From the NCBI GenBank assembly GCA_001940645.1, contig MDVS01000027.1:1-64000 (forward strand): a DNA stretch of 64,000 nt, written 5' to 3'. Source of the DNA: Candidatus Heimdallarchaeota archaeon LC_3. Its GTDB lineage: Archaea > Asgardarchaeota > Heimdallarchaeia > Hodarchaeales > LC-3. Positions 62,831 to 64,000 of the stretch are shown here, in pieces (within the stretch, counting starts at the first letter, position 1; each line of letters opens with the position of its first letter). The translations under genes were made by a program, and so were the position numbers. A model generated the notes under the pieces. The model was given only the letters and a program-made list of their open reading frames with translations. It did no database searches and was not told the DNA's origin.

Positions 62831-63784
62831 TTAGAGAACTTTTTTTGCTTTTAAATTAGATTTTCCCTTAATAGTTTTATTATTTTGAATGTTTTGGCCT
62901 GAATCAAATTGTTCTCTACCAGACATTCGTTTTTCATTATCTATATGAGTTTTTGTGCCACCTGCTGATTGTAAGCTTAAAGAAAGTTTATCATTGTCCA
63001 AAATGCGATCTTTCAAGGCCCTTAAAAGAGCTATTTGGAACCCACGTTTAATATCCGCACCAGTAAAACCTCCAGTAACTTCTTCCGATGCTACTGAGTC
63101 AATCTGAGCTTCACTAACTTGAATTGTAAAATTGGATGAAGATTTTAGTTGTTCTAGGAAATTATTAATTATTTGTTTTCTTATTTTCACATCTGGAAAT
63201 GGAAATGAAATATGGTAACAGAATCTTCTCCAAACAGCACTATCCAATAAATGTTGATGATTAGTTGCTCCTAAAAATGCAATTGGATCTTTAGAATTTA
63301 ATATTGAATCCATCCGTTGCAAAAGTGTAACTACAGCTCTTTTAATTTCACCAACTTCATAAACTGAACTTCTTTCACTAGCAATTGCATCTAATTCGTC
63401 AAAAAAAACAACAACAGGTGTTTTATTTTTTGCATAGGTGTGAGCTGCGTTAAGAACATCCCGAATATTATTCAAAGTTTTACCTAAAATGGATCCAATT
63501 AATGAATCAGCATATACAAGAAATATTGGAACTTTATAATGCTTAGCAAAGGCCTTACATAATGTTGTTTTACCTGTTCCAGGTGGACCTACTAATAATG
63601 CTGACAAAGTAATAGAAAAAGGTAATTCTCCTTCTGGCATAGTATTGATCACATTAATTGCTTGAAAAAAGTCATGTAAGAATGATTTCTGTTCTTCTGA
63701 TCCAATAATTTCTTCTATCGTTTCTTCAATATCAGAAGGCTCATAAAATTCTCCAAAATTCTTCATGATATCTATAACTGACAT
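62831..63784 (-). CDS. AAA+ ATPase of the SMC-like cluster
   Basis: The 317-aa protein has one AAA module of the classical Cdc48/Vps4/spastin clade: Walker A VGPPGTGKTTL (66-73 core), Walker B VVVFFDELDAI (124-134), sensor 1 GATNHQHLL (172-180), arginine finger RRF (186-188), and FTGADIKRGFQIALLRALKD as the second-domain helix. It lacks an N-domain such as MIT. The tail is polar and basic (SGREQFDSGQ...NLKAKKVL). The gap to the SMC-like gene is 25 nt. It might remodel or unload the SMC-like complex; that is an inference. Confidence 0.9.
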   Translation of the reverse strand: MSVIDIMKNFGEFYEPSDIEETIEEIIGSEEQKSFLHDFFQAINVINTMPEGELPFSITLSALLVGPPGTGKTTLCKAFAKHYKVPIFLVYADSLIGSILGKTLNNIRDVLNAAHTYAKNKTPVVVFFDELDAIASERSSVYEVGEIKRAVVTLLQRMDSILNSKDPIAFLGATNHQHLLDSAVWRRFCYHISFPFPDVKIRKQIINNFLEQLKSSSNFTIQVSEAQIDSVASEEVTGGFTGADIKRGFQIALLRALKDRILDNDKLSLSLQSAGGTKTHIDNEKRMSGREQFDSGQNIQNNKTIKGKSNLKAKKVL

Positions 63785-63855
63785 TTTTTAATAAACCAAC
63801 TCATTTTTTCTATTTAGAATCATAATAAAATAGTATATAGTATTAATTATTATTT

Positions 63856-64000
63856 TCATTCCTTTTTATTCCAAATCCGGGGATCTTTCATATATTCATC
63901 TTCACTAACTTCCACTTCATATTCTTCTTCTTCAATATGCGACTCAAAATGAGCTTGAAGTCTTATAAAATCACATCTTGACAAACGTAAAAGACCACTA
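63856..64000 (-). CDS. C-terminal fragment of an unknown protein (cut by window edge)
   Basis: The reverse strand reads 47 codons, SGLLRLSRCDFIRLQAHFES then an acidic run (IEEEEYEVEVSEDEYM) and KDPRIWNKKE, to a TGA at 63858-63856. It lies 71 nt before the AAA+ gene in the same direction, so it may belong to the same operon. The acidic C-terminus is not enough to name it. Confidence 0.6.
   Translation of the reverse strand, partial: SGLLRLSRCDFIRLQAHFESHIEEEEYEVEVSEDEYMKDPRIWNKKE

Overview
The window is AT-rich and archaeal, and is most likely from an Asgard archaeon (Promethearchaeota, perhaps the Heimdall side). The lineage is an inference. What supports it is an archaeal HMf-type histone, V/A-type ATPase subunits A and D, Sec61-beta, ribosomal protein eL40, archaeal Elp3, an archaetidylserine-decarboxylase-type enzyme, a branched-polyamine synthase, an archaeosortase, a SPOUT methyltransferase, a UPF0216 protein, and many secreted or membrane-anchored proteins with short C-terminal anchors. 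The AAA+/SMC-like/ScpB-like cluster at the right end is also unusual.

Layout. 1-34 kb is largely accessory: a transposase cut by the left edge; small membrane and secreted proteins; two inverted KsgA-like methyltransferase paralogues (3.1 and 15.7 kb); a PadR/HAAS regulator pair; a HEPN-like gene with a tiny partner; a frameshifted HTH-LAGLIDADG homing endonuclease just upstream of atpA; a duplicated, truncated atpA 3' end just downstream of atpA; an MFS transporter; GNAT acetyltransferases; and an FtsX/MacB-type ABC exporter with two ATPases (26.5-31.0 kb). 33.7-52 kb is mostly core: histone, phospholipid decarboxylase, a fused BpsA-AdoMet decarboxylase, elp3, ferredoxin, metG plus an extra tRNA-binding-domain gene, archaeosortase, SPOUT enzyme, an intron-containing tRNA-Leu, atpD, a four-CBS protein, Sec61-beta and the sucCD operon with a 13-bp palindrome upstream. 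52.4-64 kb is a long leftward array: thioredoxin, RNase Z-like hydrolase, uridine phosphorylase, asparagine synthetase, a SWIM/coiled-coil gene pair, rtcA, eL40, thioesterase, then a tight four-gene cluster of ScpB-like winged helix, unknown 269-aa protein, SMC-like ATPase and AAA+ ATPase.

Most notable: (i) the compact SMC-like/possible kleisin/ScpB-like/AAA+ cluster; (ii) the homing endonuclease, its second decayed copy at 4.1 kb and the atpA 3' duplication, which together suggest a mobile history at the atpA locus; (iii) three genes whose conserved N-termini extend past any ATG/GTG/TTG and seem to begin at AUA or AUU placed 7-8 nt after a strong Shine-Dalgarno; (iv) five apparent one-base-deletion frameshifts, all in the same direction, which are either decay or assembly error; (v) a tRNA-Leu(CAA) whose intron seems to sit in the variable arm. 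All calls come from reading the sequence and from memory of protein families; no search was run.
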